Counted from the first letter of the stretch, positions 9,231 through 17,458 are shown. The stretch is 64,000 nucleotides of DNA from Corallococcus sp. NCRR (GCF_026965535.1 NZ_CP114039.1:8911461-8975460); one strand, 5' to 3'. The notes: generated by a model from the sequence alone, not told the origin. Made by a program: numbers and translations.

Positions 9231-10079
9231 GTGACGCCCACCCCCGACACCCTGCTCGACGGCACCCACACGGTGCTGACCCCGGAGTACGTGGAGTTCC
9301 GCTTCACGCTGGCGGGGGTGTACTCGCGCTTCCTCGCGTGGCTGATGGACGCGCTCATCGTCGGCTTCGTCACGACGGTGGTGCTGCTGGTGTTCCAGGT
9401 GGCCATGGCCGTGTTCCCGGGGTTCGCCAGCGCGCTGGGCATCGTCGTCTACTTCCTGGTGGACTGGGGCTACGGCATCACGCTGGAGACCGTGTGGGCC
9501 GGCCAGACGGTGGGCAAGCGCGTGATGTCGCTCCGGGTCATCCAGGAGAGCGGCGTGCGCATCGGCTTCTACCACGCGGCCCTGCGCAACCTGGCGCGCG
9601 TGGTGGACCGGCTGCCGCTGCTCTACCTCGTGGGCGGATCGGTCGCGCTCGTGTCGCGCTCGCACCAGCGGCTGGGGGACCTCCTGGCCGGCACCATCGT
9701 CGTGCGCGAGCGGCGCCTCAAGGTGCCCTCCGCCATCGAGACGCGCGGCGAGGAGGGCCTCTTGGCGGACCCGCTGTTCGTCTCGCGCGTGAAGCGGCTG
9801 TCCACGGAGGAGCGGGAGCTGGTGCTGTCCGCCGCCCTGCGCCGCGAGGAGCTGCGGCTGGAAGCCCGGCTCACGCTGTTCTCCGCGCTGGGCGCCCGGC
9901 TCCAGGACTCGCTCGCCATGCAGAAGCCCGCCCACCTCTCGGATGAGAAGTGGACGCTGCTCGTCGCCGCCGCCCTGCTGCCCGCCCCGGCCACGCGCCC
10001 GGGGCGGCCCACGTCCGGACCTAGAAGTACGTCGCCAGGCCCACGGAGCCCGTCAGCGACGTCTGCGTATCCTCGTTGA
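9231..10079 (+). CDS. RDD-family membrane protein
   Basis: A 282-residue protein from a GTG start. The RDD domain occupies about residues 20-165, with the family motif as RFLAWLMDALIVGF at the first membrane segment, GQTVGKRVMSLRVI before the last helices, and HQRLGDLLAGTIVV at the end. The C-terminal 110 residues are soluble and helical. RDD proteins of this type occur beside SpoIIM and DUF58 genes, both found upstream here. The 3' end runs 59 bp into the convergent gene at 10021, and its last 25 or so residues are low-complexity Pro/Ser/Thr. Confidence 0.85.
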   Translation: MTPTPDTLLDGTHTVLTPEYVEFRFTLAGVYSRFLAWLMDALIVGFVTTVVLLVFQVAMAVFPGFASALGIVVYFLVDWGYGITLETVWAGQTVGKRVMSLRVIQESGVRIGFYHAALRNLARVVDRLPLLYLVGGSVALVSRSHQRLGDLLAGTIVVRERRLKVPSAIETRGEEGLLADPLFVSRVKRLSTEERELVLSAALRREELRLEARLTLFSALGARLQDSLAMQKPAHLSDEKWTLLVAAALLPAPATRPGRPTSGPRSTSPGPRSPSATSAYPR

Positions 10080-10539
10080 GCGCGATGTAGAAGTTGTACT
10101 GCGCGCGCACGCCCAGGCTCACCGAATCACTGAGGAAGAAGTCCACGCCCGCGTTGGGCCCGATGCCCACGAAGTTGCTGATGCTCTCCTTGAAGACGAT
10201 GAGGTAGCTCACGTCCGTGCCGATGTAGGGGCGGATGGTCTCCTCCAGCAGCAGGTACCGGATGCCCAGCGACGGGGCCAGGCCCACCACGCGCTTCTCC
10301 GGCGTGGAGAAGGTGTCCGTCGGGAACATCAGCTTCGACAGCGAGACGACCTCGAAGCCGTTCTCGATGTAGAGGCTGCCCTCCAGGCCGATGAACGGCG
10401 TCCCCGCGAGGCCCGCGGTGCGCTTGAAGTCCATGTAGCCCAGCGACAGGCCCAGACTCCGGTTGGAGAACTGCGCGTGAGCAGGAGCCGCGCCCAGCAG
10501 GGCAGCGAGCAAGCCGAAAGCACAAAGGTAGGTACGCAT
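10021..10539 (-). CDS. small secreted beta-barrel-like protein, unknown function
   Basis: A 172-residue protein with a clear signal peptide (MRTYLCAFGLLAALLGAAPA, cleavage after AHA) and alternating hydrophobic/polar strands ending in an aromatic-rich C-terminus (LTGSVGLATYF), as in small outer-membrane barrels. The frame is open upstream to 10599, but ATG at 10539 gives the signal peptide directly. It is divergent from the TPR lipoprotein gene, with about 100 bp between. No family is recognised. Confidence 0.72.
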   Translation of the reverse strand: MRTYLCAFGLLAALLGAAPAHAQFSNRSLGLSLGYMDFKRTAGLAGTPFIGLEGSLYIENGFEVVSLSKLMFPTDTFSTPEKRVVGLAPSLGIRYLLLEETIRPYIGTDVSYLIVFKESISNFVGIGPNAGVDFFLSDSVSLGVRAQYNFYIALNEDTQTSLTGSVGLATYF

Positions 10540-10642
10540 GGCGGGGCACTCTACAGCCGGCCTAACCCCTGGAAAACAGCGCTGATTCGGCGGCAGCACG
10601 GCGTTGCCTCGCGGGGGGCCGCTCTCCTACACTCGGCCGGCC

Positions 10643-11701
10643 ATGCGTCTTCGCCTCTTCCTCACGCTGACCGCCGCCGCCTCCCTCACCACCACCGCCT
10701 GCCTCAGCACGCCGCCCCCGCATGAACGGGCGCTCATCAACAACGAGCTGTGCGCGCAGGAGATGGCCAACGGGGACCTGCAGAAGGCGGAGACCTACTG
10801 CAACCTGGGCCTGGAGTTCTCCCCCCAGTACGCGGACCTGTGGGCCAACAAGGGCCTCATCGCCATGTACTCGGGCAACAAGGGCAAGGCGAAGGAGTTC
10901 TTCATCAAGGCCCTGCGCTTCAACCAGGAGCACCTGCAGGCCTACCAGAACCTGGGCGTGCTCTACCTGGAGGAAGGCGCCTACGGAAAGGCCCACGACA
11001 ACTTCAAGCGCGCCCTGCAGGTGAACCCGGACAATTTGGAATCGCGCTACGACCTGGGCCTCACCTACATGAAGATGGACCGGAAGAAGGAGGCCAAGAA
11101 GGAGTTCGACACGCTGCTCGCGGTCAACCCCAACGTGGCCAACGCCCATCACAACCTCGGCATCATGGCCTACGAGGACAAGGACCTGGAGACGGCCTTC
11201 GAGCACATCTCCCAGGCCGCCCAGCTCACCCCGGACTCCGCGGAGGTGTGGCACGACCTGGGCACGGTGCTGATGGAGCAGAGCCGCTTCGCGGAGGCCC
11301 GCGAGGCCTTCGGCAACTGTGCCCGCCTGGATGAGAAGAACTCCAGCTGCCTCAACAACCTGGCCGTCGCCCAGCGCAAGGTGGCCCTCACCGACTCCGC
11401 CCTCAAGGAGCTGAAGGACACCCAGACGGCGGAGAACAGCGCCCCGGCCATGTACCTGCTCGCGCGCCAGTACCGCGAGAAGGGCCTGCTCACGGAGGAG
11501 GAGAACGCCTACCGCAAGTGCGTGAAGCTGGACGCCAAGTTCGCCCCCTGCCACTTCGGCCTCTTCCAGATCTTCTCCGAGGCCCACAAGCAGAACCACG
11601 CTCAGACGGCGTGCAAGAACTTCATGAAGTTTGGAACCTCCGAGGAATTCCCCACCGAGTACACGACGTGTGAGAGATTCCTGGCCAACGACTCGTTCTA
11701 G
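10643..11701 (+). CDS. TPR-repeat lipoprotein
   Basis: A 352-residue protein with a lipoprotein-type signal (MRLRLFLTLTAAASLTTTAC, Cys20; position -3 is Thr, so the lipobox is imperfect), followed by about seven TPR units (for example LQAYQNLGVLYLEEGAYGKA and NVANAHHNLGIMAYEDKDLE). The layout resembles PilF/Tgl pilotins, which help assemble secretins. It lies upstream of the tandem-FHA gene with 27 bp between, so the two are likely co-transcribed toward the T3SS locus. A pilotin role would be notable because no secretin gene is in view. The C-terminal 80 residues contain several Cys (CVKLDAKFAPCHFGLF). Confidence 0.82.
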   Translation: MRLRLFLTLTAAASLTTTACLSTPPPHERALINNELCAQEMANGDLQKAETYCNLGLEFSPQYADLWANKGLIAMYSGNKGKAKEFFIKALRFNQEHLQAYQNLGVLYLEEGAYGKAHDNFKRALQVNPDNLESRYDLGLTYMKMDRKKEAKKEFDTLLAVNPNVANAHHNLGIMAYEDKDLETAFEHISQAAQLTPDSAEVWHDLGTVLMEQSRFAEAREAFGNCARLDEKNSSCLNNLAVAQRKVALTDSALKELKDTQTAENSAPAMYLLARQYREKGLLTEEENAYRKCVKLDAKFAPCHFGLFQIFSEAHKQNHAQTACKNFMKFGTSEEFPTEYTTCERFLANDSF

Positions 11702-11728
11702 CCGTCCCTTCGGGTAGCGACACACGCG

Positions 11729-12796
11729 ATGAGCGTCCGTCTGACCGTTACGCAGCGCAGCGAGGCCGGAGGCGCCTCGGGCAAAGAGGTCGTCCTCGAC
11801 GACTCCGTCATCACCCTGGGGCGGGACAAGACCTGCCAGGTGGTGCTCCCGCAGCAGGCGGTGTCGCGCAACCACGCGCGCATCAGCCAGGAGGGCACCC
11901 TCTACTTCCTGGAGGACCTGGGCAGCGCCTACGGCACGAAGATCAACGGCAAGTCGCTCCCCAAGGGGGAGAAGGAACTGCTGCGCAACGGCGACGTCAT
12001 CGCCATCGCGCAGTACGACGTCCGCTTCGACAAGGTCGTCGAGATCGCGCCGGACGTCAGCGACAAGACGTCCTTCCTCGCGCGCGGCATCCTGAAGGAC
12101 GCGATGCGCGGCCTCGCTGGCGGCGAGGAGCGCTTCCTGCGCTACATGAACGGCCCGCGCGAGGGCCAGCGCATCGAAATCTCCGAGGCCCAGGAGCACA
12201 TCTTCGGCCGCGACGAGAAGGAAGCCGACGTCATCCTCAAGGACGACCTCGTCTCCCGCAAGCACGCCAAGGTGCGCCGCGACTGGTCCGGCACGCACGT
12301 GGAGGACCTGGGCAGCCGCAACGGCATCAAGGTCAACAAGAAGCGGGTCAACCGCAAGGCGCTCAAGGACGGCGACGAGCTGGAGATTGGCGCCACCCGC
12401 TTCGTCTACGTGGACCCCGCCGAGCCCCCCGACGAGCCCGCGGTGAGCCTCTCCTCGGAGAACTCCGCCGTCGTCCCGGCCCCGTCGCCGCCGCGCCCCT
12501 CCCCGCCCAAGCGAGAGGAGCCGCCCCCGCCGGAGCCCGAACCGGAGCCGCAGCCCGAGCCCGAACCGTCGCCCCCGGAGGAGCAGCCCTCCTCCGAGGA
12601 TGGGTCCGCGTCCTCCTCCGAGGAGCCGCAGCCCGACGGTGGCGAGGACATGCCCATGCCGGAGCCGGAGCCCGAGCCCGCCCCGGCGGCCGTGTCCGCG
12701 CTGGCGGACAAGAAGAAGCTCGTCCCGCTCATCGTCATGGGCGTGGTGGGGCTGAGCTTCCTGGTGCTGATGATCGCCGTGCTCGCGGGCGCCTGA
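11729..12796 (+). CDS. tandem FHA-domain protein with C-terminal membrane anchor
   Basis: A 355-residue protein. FHA domain 1 spans about residues 22-95 (ITLGRDKTCQVVL, VSRNHARIS, GSAYGTKING) and FHA domain 2 about 148-225 (FGRDEKEADVIL, VSRKHAKV, GSRNGIKVN); both keep the Gly-Arg, Ser-Arg-x-His and Asn-Gly phospho-threonine-binding residues. A Pro/Glu linker follows (about 232-315), then one membrane segment (LVPLIVMGVVGLSFLVLMIA) ending almost at the C-terminus. It faces the cytoplasm as a tail-anchored phosphopeptide reader. SctD basal-body proteins also have a cytoplasmic FHA-like domain, so this may be a reduced SctD analogue, but the periplasmic SctD ring domains are absent. It is convergent with sctV. 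Confidence 0.85.
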   Translation: MSVRLTVTQRSEAGGASGKEVVLDDSVITLGRDKTCQVVLPQQAVSRNHARISQEGTLYFLEDLGSAYGTKINGKSLPKGEKELLRNGDVIAIAQYDVRFDKVVEIAPDVSDKTSFLARGILKDAMRGLAGGEERFLRYMNGPREGQRIEISEAQEHIFGRDEKEADVILKDDLVSRKHAKVRRDWSGTHVEDLGSRNGIKVNKKRVNRKALKDGDELEIGATRFVYVDPAEPPDEPAVSLSSENSAVVPAPSPPRPSPPKREEPPPPEPEPEPQPEPEPSPPEEQPSSEDGSASSSEEPQPDGGEDMPMPEPEPEPAPAAVSALADKKKLVPLIVMGVVGLSFLVLMIAVLAGA

Positions 12797-12829
12797 GCCG
12801 CCCTTCCCTTCCCTCCCGCGAAAACGACA

Positions 12830-12857
12830 GGGCCCCCGCTTGAAGAAGCGGAGGCCC
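12830..12857 (-). terminator. terminator between sctV and the FHA gene
   Basis: A 12-bp stem (GGGCCCCCGCTT against AAGCGGAGGCCC, one mismatch) with a GAAG loop lies in the convergent gap. On the minus strand it is followed by a T run (GTCGTTTTCG), fitting a Rho-independent terminator for the end of the T3SS locus. It could also serve the FHA gene. Confidence 0.72.
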
Positions 12858-12883
12858 CGGGTGCTTCACAGGCTCCTTCGCCG

Positions 12884-15010
12884 CTACCGGCCGGAGGAGA
12901 TGCGCGCCACCGGCTGGATGTTCAGGTCCGGGGACAGCTCCTGGTAGCTGAGGATGGAGAACGAGGGGTTGAACTCGTACTCCAGCAGCTTGCGCACGTA
13001 GCGGCGGATGTCCATCGCCGTGAGGATGACGGGCCGCTGCGCGCTGGGCGGCAGGTGGCCGCATTCCGAGCGCACCGCGCCGACGATCTCCTGGGCGATC
13101 TCCGGCTCCAGCGCCAGGTGCGCGCCCGCGGAGGTGCGCTTGATGGAGCTTCGGATGGCCTCCTCGATGTTCGGGTCGAGCAGGTACACCACCAGCGTGC
13201 CGGTGCCGCGCGCGTACTTGTGGGAGATGTAGCGGCGCAGCGAGGCACGGACATGCTCGGTGAGCATGACGTTGTCCGCCTCCACCTGGCCGTACTCGGA
13301 CAGGGCCTGGAGGATGCCGCGCAGGTCGCGGATGGAGATCTCCTCCTCCACCAGGCGCCCGAGGATGTCCGTCAGCTTCAGCACGTTGACGATCTTCGGG
13401 ACCACTTCCTTGACGATGGCCGGGAACGCCTTCTCCAACTGCTCCAGCATCGTCTGCGTCTCCTGCACGCCCACGAACTCGCGCGCGTTCTTCCGGAGCA
13501 CGGCGGCGGTGTGCAGGATGATGTAGCCGGGCACGTCCCAGGTGGTGAGGCCCGCGGACTCGAGCATGTCCCGGAACTGCTCGGGCACCCACGCGGCCGG
13601 CTGGCGCGTCGCGGGGTTGATGGCCTCGAAGCCGGGGATGTTCATCAGCTTGAGGCGCTCCACCGTGTCGTTCACCAGGATGTGGCCCAGGGTGGCCTGG
13701 CCGGTGACGACGGGCACTTCGTTGATTTGAATCTGGTACGCCCCGGGCGGCAGGCCGCCGTTGCCGCGCGCGCGCACGCCGGGGAAGCGCACGCCCAGCT
13801 CCACGAAGAGGCCGTCGCGCATGAACGGGATGAGCTCGAAGAGGAACTTGCCGCCGTCCTGCCGCGAGTCCACGTAGGGCACCAGCGCGTCGGAGACCTC
13901 CAGCACGATGGGCGTGACGACGGGGATGAACAGCTCCGAGTCCGGGTTGAGCTGCTCCTTGGGCGGAGGCTCGGCGGACACCGGCGTGCCGAAGCTGGAC
14001 TCCATCGCGGGGCCGGCCTCTTCGGCGGCCAGCGCCTCGTCGCGCTTGCGCATCATCGTCCAGGCGCCGAAGCCCGCGCCCGCGCCCAGCAGGAAGAAGG
14101 GAATCTTGGGCAGGCCGGGGATGAGGCCCAGGCCCACGAGCATGGCCGCCGCGATGGCGATGGCCTTGGGGAAGGCGGTGAGCTGGGAGCCCACGTCCTT
14201 GCCCAGGTGCGCGCCCTCCTCTTCACCGCCGACGCGCGTCACCAGGATGCCGGCGCAGGTGGAGATGAGGATGGCGGGGATCATGCCCACCAGACCGTCA
14301 CCGATGGTGAGCAGCGTGTACTTCTGCGCGGCGTCACCGGCGGACATGCCCTTCTGCGTGACGCCGATGATGAGGCCGCCCACGATGTTGATGACCGTGA
14401 TGATGATGGACGCGATGGCGTCGCCCTTCACGAACTTCATCGCGCCGTCCATGGCGCCGAAGAGCTGGCTCTCACGCTCCAGGTCGCGGCGCTTCTTCTT
14501 CATCTGGTCCTGGTCAATCACGCCGGCGCGCAGGTCCGCGTCGATGGACATCTGCTTGCCGGGCATCGCGTCCAGGGTGAAGCGCGCGGCCACTTCCGCG
14601 ACGCGCTCCGAGCCCTTGGAGATGACGATGAAGTTCACCACCACCAGGATGAGGAAGAGGATGGCGCCGACGACGAAGTTGCCCTGCACCACGAAGTTAC
14701 CGAACGCCACCACCACTTCACCGGGGTCGCCGGTGAGCAGGATGAGTCGCGTGGTGGAGATGGTCAGCGACAGGCGGAACATCGTCGTGATCAGCAGAAT
14801 CGTCGGGAACGACGACAGGTACAGCGCGCTGGGCACGTAGAGGGAGATGAGGAGCAGTATCACCGAGATGCTGATGTTCAGCGTCAGCAACACGTCCAGG
14901 ATGATCGTCGGCAGCGGGACGATCATCATCGCGACGATGGCCACGACGACCACGGCCAGGACGATGTCGGAGTACTTGTTCAGGAAGCTGTTCGGATCGG
15001 CGTTGGCCAT
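12884..15010 (-). CDS. sctV: T3SS export gate SctV (FlhA/LcrD family)
   Basis: A 708-residue protein. The N-terminal half carries about seven or eight membrane helices with the FHIPEP-type signature (TTMFRLSLTISTTRLIL) and the conserved cytosolic loop MPGKQMSIDADLRAG. The C-terminal half (about 370-708) is the cytoplasmic ring domain that docks chaperone-substrate complexes. It works with SctR, S, T and U to form the proton-driven export gate. Start at 15010 (MANADPNSF) is preferred because AGGAT lies about 12 nt upstream; ATG at 15022 is also in frame. It is the last gene of the minus-strand locus, far from sctRSTU, downstream of the needle-like repeats. Confidence 0.95.
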   Translation of the reverse strand: MANADPNSFLNKYSDIVLAVVVVAIVAMMIVPLPTIILDVLLTLNISISVILLLISLYVPSALYLSSFPTILLITTMFRLSLTISTTRLILLTGDPGEVVVAFGNFVVQGNFVVGAILFLILVVVNFIVISKGSERVAEVAARFTLDAMPGKQMSIDADLRAGVIDQDQMKKKRRDLERESQLFGAMDGAMKFVKGDAIASIIITVINIVGGLIIGVTQKGMSAGDAAQKYTLLTIGDGLVGMIPAILISTCAGILVTRVGGEEEGAHLGKDVGSQLTAFPKAIAIAAAMLVGLGLIPGLPKIPFFLLGAGAGFGAWTMMRKRDEALAAEEAGPAMESSFGTPVSAEPPPKEQLNPDSELFIPVVTPIVLEVSDALVPYVDSRQDGGKFLFELIPFMRDGLFVELGVRFPGVRARGNGGLPPGAYQIQINEVPVVTGQATLGHILVNDTVERLKLMNIPGFEAINPATRQPAAWVPEQFRDMLESAGLTTWDVPGYIILHTAAVLRKNAREFVGVQETQTMLEQLEKAFPAIVKEVVPKIVNVLKLTDILGRLVEEEISIRDLRGILQALSEYGQVEADNVMLTEHVRASLRRYISHKYARGTGTLVVYLLDPNIEEAIRSSIKRTSAGAHLALEPEIAQEIVGAVRSECGHLPPSAQRPVILTAMDIRRYVRKLLEYEFNPSFSILSYQELSPDLNIQPVARISSGR

Positions 15011-15096
15011 CGGCGGGGCCATCCTAATCCGTGCGCGCCCCCGAGCCCAAGGGGGGGCCTTCCCTCACCTGTCCGGCGAGGGAGCCTGCGTGCGGC

Positions 15097-15564
15097 CTAC
15101 GAGCGGTCCTCGGGGGCTTCGGATTCCGAAGCCTCGTCCGAGCTCTCCAGGGCCGCGGCGGCCAGCATGCGCGCACGACGGCTCAGGGGGTCCTTGTCCT
15201 CGGGGTCCAGCGACACGGCATGCTGGAAGTCACGGGCCGCTTCCGTCGTCCGGCCCTGACGGAGGAACGCCTCGCCCCGGTTGACGAAGGGGGTGATGTC
15301 GGTGGGGTCCAGCTCGATGGCGCGGTTGAAGCACGCCACGGCGGTGTCCAGGTCCTCCAGCGCCAGGTGGCAGGCGCCCAGAGCGGTCTGGAAGTAGGCC
15401 TCGCTCGAGTCCATGGCCGAGAGCTGCTCGAAGATGGCCAGCGACTCGTTGAAGTTCCCGTCCTGGAAGAGGTTGAAACCCTCCGTGGCCCGCTCGAGCA
15501 TCTCCGGTCCGGACAGGGGCTTCTCGTTGTCGTTCGACACCGTGGCCTTGGATTCAGTCGTCAT
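15097..15564 (-). CDS. TPR protein, probable T3SS class II (SycD-like) chaperone
   Basis: A 155-residue, acidic protein with about three TPR units (NESLAIFEQLSAMDSSEAYF, LDTAVACFNRAIELDPTD, TTEAARDFQHAVSLDPEDKD), the size and repeat number of SycD/LcrH chaperones that bind translocators or needle parts. ATG at 15564 is used; an upstream in-frame GTG at 15576 is possible. It sits between a putative secreted protein and sctV, the usual place for a chaperone beside its client. The client is inferred to be the 171-residue protein upstream. Confidence 0.75.
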   Translation of the reverse strand: MTTESKATVSNDNEKPLSGPEMLERATEGFNLFQDGNFNESLAIFEQLSAMDSSEAYFQTALGACHLALEDLDTAVACFNRAIELDPTDITPFVNRGEAFLRQGRTTEAARDFQHAVSLDPEDKDPLSRRARMLAAAALESSDEASESEAPEDRS

Positions 15565-15661
15565 CGGCGCGTTCACCGGGGCGGGGTCAGCAGCGGCGGG
15601 GAGTCTAGCCCGGGGGCCCCGCCAGTGCCAGACGGGGTCCCCTTCTGTGCGCGGGCCGACT

Positions 15662-16177
15662 TCAGCCCTGCTCGTCGATCCGCTCCTGGACCTTCGCCAT
15701 CACGTCGCTCAGCGACTTCTCGATGACGCTCTTGAAGATGTACTCGGCGCTGGTCTCCTTGTTGAAGGCCTTCTTCGCCTGATCCTTGATCTGCTCAGGC
15801 GTGGCGTCCGGGTTGTTCTTGATGAAGTCCGCGACCGCCTTCTCCGCCTTGCCCAGCGCGCGGGTGCCGGCCTTCTCACCCAGGCTGCCCAGGTAGTCAC
15901 CGTACTGGTTCGCGATGTCCTGGACGGCCTGCTCGGCGGAGGGCTTGTCGGCCTGGGCCGACTTCTGGCTCTGGCCGGAGGCCTGGGTCTGGCCGGCGGT
16001 GCCCGCCTGCGGCGCGCTCTTCGCCTGGAGCGCCTGGAGACTCTTGGCGAGGTCATCCGTCGTGGCGCGGAGCAGGTTCTCCTGCTTCACGACAGCCTGC
16101 GAGCCGGTCGCCGGCTTGGCGGAGGTGGTCGCGAATCCGACGCGGGGAGCAGAACCGTTAATCGTGTTGGAGCCCAT
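15662..16177 (-). CDS. putative T3SS-exported protein, unknown function
   Basis: A 171-residue protein I cannot assign to a family. The N-terminus is Ser/Thr/Asn/Gly-rich without a Sec signal (MGSNTINGSAPRVGFATTSA), as expected of T3SS substrates. A Gln/Ala/Ser-rich middle follows (about 50-85), then a helical C-terminal half (GDYLGSLGEKAGTRALGKAE). It is preceded by a FliA-like promoter similar to those of the needle-like genes and followed by a SycD-like chaperone gene. These facts together suggest an exported structural part or effector. That is inference. Confidence 0.7.
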   Translation of the reverse strand: MGSNTINGSAPRVGFATTSAKPATGSQAVVKQENLLRATTDDLAKSLQALQAKSAPQAGTAGQTQASGQSQKSAQADKPSAEQAVQDIANQYGDYLGSLGEKAGTRALGKAEKAVADFIKNNPDATPEQIKDQAKKAFNKETSAEYIFKSVIEKSLSDVMAKVQERIDEQG

Positions 16178-16214
16178 GATCCAAACCTCATCTCTGAGTG
16201 CAGCGTTTCCAGGG

Positions 16215-16243
16215 TTATCGACGTGAGCCTAGTGGAAGTTTCC
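16215..16243 (-). promoter_or_regulatory. FliA-like promoter of the 171-residue protein
   Basis: On the minus strand GGAAAC is followed, 16 nt after GAAA, by GTCGATAA, close to the sigma-28 consensus TAAA-N15-GCCGATAA. It ends 37 bp before the start codon. The same -35 block (GGAAACT) occurs in the needle-like gene promoters. Confidence 0.62.
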
Positions 16244-16290
16244 GGATCCTTTCCAGCGGAGGACCCACGCGGCCAGGGCCAGAAATGCCA

Positions 16291-16334
16291 CCGGCCCCGG
16301 ACCGATGCCTTGAAGGGCATCAGCACGGGGCCGG
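16291..16334 (-). terminator. hairpin after needle-like gene copy 1
   Basis: CCGGCCCC pairs with GGGGCCGG and an inner stem GATGCCTT/AAGGGCATC extends it. It lies 25 bp past the stop codon and is followed on the minus strand by GGCATTTC. It may act as a weak terminator or as a 3' mRNA stabiliser. Confidence 0.55.
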
Positions 16335-16358
16335 AGCGGACCAACAACCTGCGAAGGA

Positions 16359-16577
16359 CTACTTCAGGTTGTTCACGGCGGCCATCGCCATGTCGTCCAT
16401 CTTCTTCATGAGGTTCGTGATGGTGCTCATGATCTGCGACTCGAGCTGCACCTGCTTCTGAGCCTGCAGAAAGCCCTTCTGCTCCTCGGGGGCGGCGTCG
16501 ATCATCTTGTCCATCGCCGTGCCGGTGGTGCTCTTCGCGGTATTAACAGCCTTGTTGAAGACGTCGATCGTGGCCAT
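16359..16577 (-). CDS. needle-like T3SS subunit, copy 1 of 3
   Basis: A 72-residue all-helical protein. Helix 1 covers about residues 2-27, then comes a turn at AAPEEQ (28-33) and a second helix to the end (MSTITNLMKKMDDMAMAAV). Size, helix-turn-helix plan, lack of a signal peptide and the C-terminal ESQ-x6-N-x-MKK-x2-D pattern fit SctF needle or SctI rod subunits. Assignment as SctF is inference, since the usual P-[SD]-[DN]-P turn is not present. The Shine-Dalgarno is AGGAGA, 7 nt from ATG. It differs from copy 2 by one silent base (Asn12 codon AAT). It has its own FliA-like promoter and 3' hairpin. Confidence 0.82.
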   Translation of the reverse strand: MATIDVFNKAVNTAKSTTGTAMDKMIDAAPEEQKGFLQAQKQVQLESQIMSTITNLMKKMDDMAMAAVNNLK

Positions 16578-16631
16578 GAGAGTTCTCCTGGTGTGGCGAG
16601 ATAGGTTCGTGCGGCACCAGCTACAAAAGGA

Positions 16632-16660
16632 TTATCGCTGAGGGGGGACCGGAGTTTCCT
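16632..16660 (-). promoter_or_regulatory. FliA-like promoter, needle-like gene copy 1
   Basis: GGAAAC, then 15 nt after GAAA, AGCGATAA; compare sigma-28 TAAA-N15-GCCGATAA. The leader to ATG is about 54 nt. The sequence is repeated at copies 2 and 3. Confidence 0.68.
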
Positions 16661-16730
16661 GGGGATTTTTCCGCGATCATTTTCCCCGCGTCCCCCGCCC
16701 CGCGCGCGCCACCGGGTGCCGGAAATGCCA

Positions 16731-16774
16731 CCGGCCCCGGACCGATGCCCTGGAGGGCATCAGCACGGGGCCGG
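16731..16774 (-). terminator. hairpin after needle-like gene copy 2
   Basis: The best preserved of the three hairpins: CCGGCCCC/GGGGCCGG outer stem and a perfect GATGCCCT/AGGGCATC inner stem. It lies between the stop of copy 2 and the promoter of copy 1. Confidence 0.58.
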
Positions 16775-16798
16775 GGCGGACCAACAACCTGCGAAGGA

Positions 16799-17017
16799 CT
16801 ACTTCAGGTTGTTCACGGCGGCCATCGCCATGTCGTCCATCTTCTTCATGAGGTTCGTGATGGTGCTCATGATCTGCGACTCGAGCTGCACCTGCTTCTG
16901 AGCCTGCAGAAAGCCCTTCTGCTCCTCGGGGGCGGCGTCGATCATCTTGTCCATCGCCGTGCCGGTGGTGCTCTTCGCGGTGTTAACAGCCTTGTTGAAG
17001 ACGTCGATCGTGGCCAT
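16799..17017 (-). CDS. needle-like T3SS subunit, copy 2 of 3
   Basis: Encodes exactly the same 72 residues as copies 1 and 3. At DNA level it carries the AAC codon at Asn12 (as copy 3) and the TTT codon at Phe36 (as copy 1), so it is intermediate between its neighbours, as expected of conversion or serial duplication. Leader, Shine-Dalgarno (AGGAGA) and 3' hairpin are the same as in copy 1. High subunit demand for a polymer is a plausible reason for triplication. Confidence 0.82.
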   Translation of the reverse strand: MATIDVFNKAVNTAKSTTGTAMDKMIDAAPEEQKGFLQAQKQVQLESQIMSTITNLMKKMDDMAMAAVNNLK

Positions 17018-17071
17018 GAGAGTTCTCCTGGTGTGGCGAGATAGGTTCGTGCGGCACCAGCTACAAAAGGA

Positions 17072-17100
17072 TTATCGCTGAGGGGGGGCGGGAGTTTCCT
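17072..17100 (-). promoter_or_regulatory. FliA-like promoter, needle-like gene copy 2
   Basis: Same GGAAAC ... AGCGATAA elements and 15-nt spacing as copy 1, with a slightly different G-run in the spacer. Confidence 0.68.
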
Positions 17101-17171
17101 GGGGATTTTTCCGCGATCATTTTTCCCCGTGTCCCCCGCCCCGCGCGCGCCACCTGGGGCCGGAAATGCCA

Positions 17172-17215
17172 CCGGCCCCGGACCGACACCCTGGAGGGCA
17201 TCAGCACGGGGCCGG
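17172..17215 (-). terminator. hairpin after needle-like gene copy 3
   Basis: The outer stem CCGGCCCC/GGGGCCGG is kept, but the inner stem is weakened (GACACCCT against AGGGCATC, two mismatches). It sits 24 bp beyond the stop codon. Confidence 0.5.
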
Positions 17216-17239
17216 AGCGGACCAACAACCTGCGAAGGA

Positions 17240-17458
17240 CTACTTCAGGTTGTTCACGGCGGCCATCGCCATGTCGTCCATCTTCTTCATGAGGTTCGTG
17301 ATGGTGCTCATGATCTGCGACTCGAGCTGCACCTGCTTCTGAGCCTGCAGGAAGCCCTTCTGCTCCTCGGGGGCGGCGTCGATCATCTTGTCCATCGCCG
17401 TGCCGGTGGTGCTCTTCGCGGTGTTAACAGCCTTGTTGAAGACGTCGATCGTGGCCAT
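17240..17458 (-). CDS. needle-like T3SS subunit, copy 3 of 3
   Basis: Identical 72-residue product; a TTC codon at Phe36 distinguishes the DNA. It is the first of the three in transcription order. Its leader differs from the others at a few bases (GGTACGGCGGGATGG for GGTGTGGCGAGATAG), but the promoter and AGGAGA ribosome-binding site are kept. It follows the 197-residue protein gene, with 136 bp between. Confidence 0.82.
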   Translation of the reverse strand: MATIDVFNKAVNTAKSTTGTAMDKMIDAAPEEQKGFLQAQKQVQLESQIMSTITNLMKKMDDMAMAAVNNLK

